A stretch of DNA of 64,000 nucleotides from a virus. The notes below the pieces were generated by a model. That model was not told where the DNA came from and made no database searches. It was given only the letters and a program-made list of their open reading frames with translations. Numbering within the stretch: position 1 is the first letter of the stretch; each line of letters opens with the position of its first letter. The position numbers were made by a program, and so were the translations under genes. Where the stretch lies: positions 1 to 64,000 of IMG/VR virus record IMGVR_UViG_3300021168_000003; one strand, 5' to 3'. Positions 63,549 through 64,000 of this stretch are shown here, piece by piece.

Positions 63549-63770
63549 ATGTCACAACCGTATTTCTGCGAAGGCTCCGACGCCATGGTTGATTTAGAGA
63601 CCATGGTTGACCGCGTCGGCTTGAACAATGTGCTCTATGCGCTGGCTCACATATGCCGCGCCAAAGGCGAGCATCTCAGAGCGGCGTGGCAAGACGCTAC
63701 TACCGCCAATGTGTGGGACAAGAATGCTGTCGCATTGGACAGGGTCCAAGAGCGCTTGATCCGAACTTGA
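63549..63770 (+). CDS. Small early protein, 73 aa
   Basis: ATG 63549 in the context GGGGACCAGGAACATGTCA. The product has LETMVDRVGLNNVLYALAHIC and a helical second half, a composition typical of small phage accessory proteins. No family is firmly recognised. Confidence 0.65.
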   Translation: MSQPYFCEGSDAMVDLETMVDRVGLNNVLYALAHICRAKGEHLRAAWQDATTANVWDKNAVALDRVQERLIRT

Positions 63771-63778
63771 CCGCTTTC

Positions 63779-63804
63779 GATGCCGCTCCATTGCGTGCGG
63801 CATC
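63779..63804 (+). other. Hairpin after the 63549 gene
   Basis: GATGCCGC and GCGGCATC pair across ten bases, placed like the hairpin at 2224 just before an AGTAAC repeat. Confidence 0.5.
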
Positions 63805-63825
63805 ACTGGCGACCAACGCCAACCC

Positions 63826-63842
63826 AGTAACGATGTGTTACT
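63826..63842 (+). promoter_or_regulatory. Inverted repeat AGTAAC-N5-GTTACT, copy E
   Basis: Exact arms at 63826-63831 and 63837-63842, 24 bases before the start of the 63867 gene. Confidence 0.75.
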
Positions 63843-63866
63843 GAGGATAAAGAAGGGACCAGGAAC

Positions 63867-64000
63867 ATGTCAGAGATCGACATCACAGATTTCGTGTTGA
63901 ACGTCAACACGCACGACCTATCAGCCAGCGTCGCTGAAATGGGCCAGAATGCTGGTAAGATCACTTGGGCTAACGCCAAGAGCGAGGCCCAGACATATCA
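63867..64000 (+). CDS. Early protein, 3' truncated by the window
   Basis: ATG 63867 in GAAGGGACCAGGAACATGTCA. The visible 44 residues begin MSEIDITDFVLNVNTHDLSA. Full length is unknown. Confidence 0.6.
   Translation, partial: MSEIDITDFVLNVNTHDLSASVAEMGQNAGKITWANAKSEAQTY

Overview
The window is most of a bacteriophage genome, cut at both ends inside coding sequence. A tyrosine integrase with an adjacent excisionase-like gene suggests a temperate phage or prophage. The virion genes suggest a short-tailed (podovirus-like) particle: an N4-gp56-type major capsid protein, a ~760-residue portal, an SU10-like adaptor, a ~1980-residue ejected-type protein, and no recognisable tape measure or sheath. 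High GC, a GcrA-like helix-turn-helix protein and alphaproteobacteria-type extragenic repeats point to an alphaproteobacterial host. This is inferred from gene content, not from a database match.

Layout. 1-6.0 kb (+): many short, end-overlapping accessory genes, a GP88-like gene, a triple-HTH GcrA-like protein and a singly transcribed ribbon-helix-helix regulator. 6.0-18.7 kb (+): replication and nucleotide metabolism. This holds a family A DNA polymerase split into two genes around a small ORF, a DnaQ-like exonuclease, a Cas4/RecB-like nuclease, MazG-like, VRR-NUC, an SNF2-like helicase, a candidate ssDNA-binding protein, a primase-helicase fusion and a SLOG-like protein. 18.7-20.1 kb (+): excisionase-like gene, integrase and a candidate attP with repeated GTCCCAGGTT boxes. 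20.1-26.7 kb (-): virion fibre, coiled-coil and lectin-like proteins. 26.9-31.0 kb (+): a reversed tail-fibre cassette. 31.0-36.4 kb (-): tail propeller protein, nucleotide-metabolism genes, a phosphoesterase, holin and endolysin. 36.5-53.8 kb (-): ejection protein, adaptor, decoration proteins, capsid, scaffold, portal, endonuclease VII and terminase. 53.8-60.5 kb (-): small genes, a trypsin-like exported protease, a lipoprotein, a possible small terminase, a candidate Acb2 anti-CBASS sponge and a beta-helix spike. 60.6-60.8 kb (-): tRNA-Thr and tRNA-Asn. 60.8-64 kb (+): AT-rich, origin-like DNA and early-type genes.

The most unusual feature is regulatory. At least eleven sigma70-like promoters (TTGnnn, spacer 16-18, TAnnnn) carry an octamer, CACTGACA or its complement (or a close variant), in the spacer or on the -10 box. 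The exact octamer occurs about 17 times by hand count, roughly ten times expectation, mostly at gene boundaries. This looks like a genome-wide operator network comparable to phage stoperators. A second signal, the inverted repeat AGTAAC-N5-GTTACT, occurs exactly five times, always upstream of early-type genes. Several of these genes share the start context GGGACCAGGAACATGTCA. No classical CI-like repressor gene is visible, so the proteins that read these sites are unknown. The two ribbon-helix-helix proteins and the triple-HTH protein are the candidates within the window.
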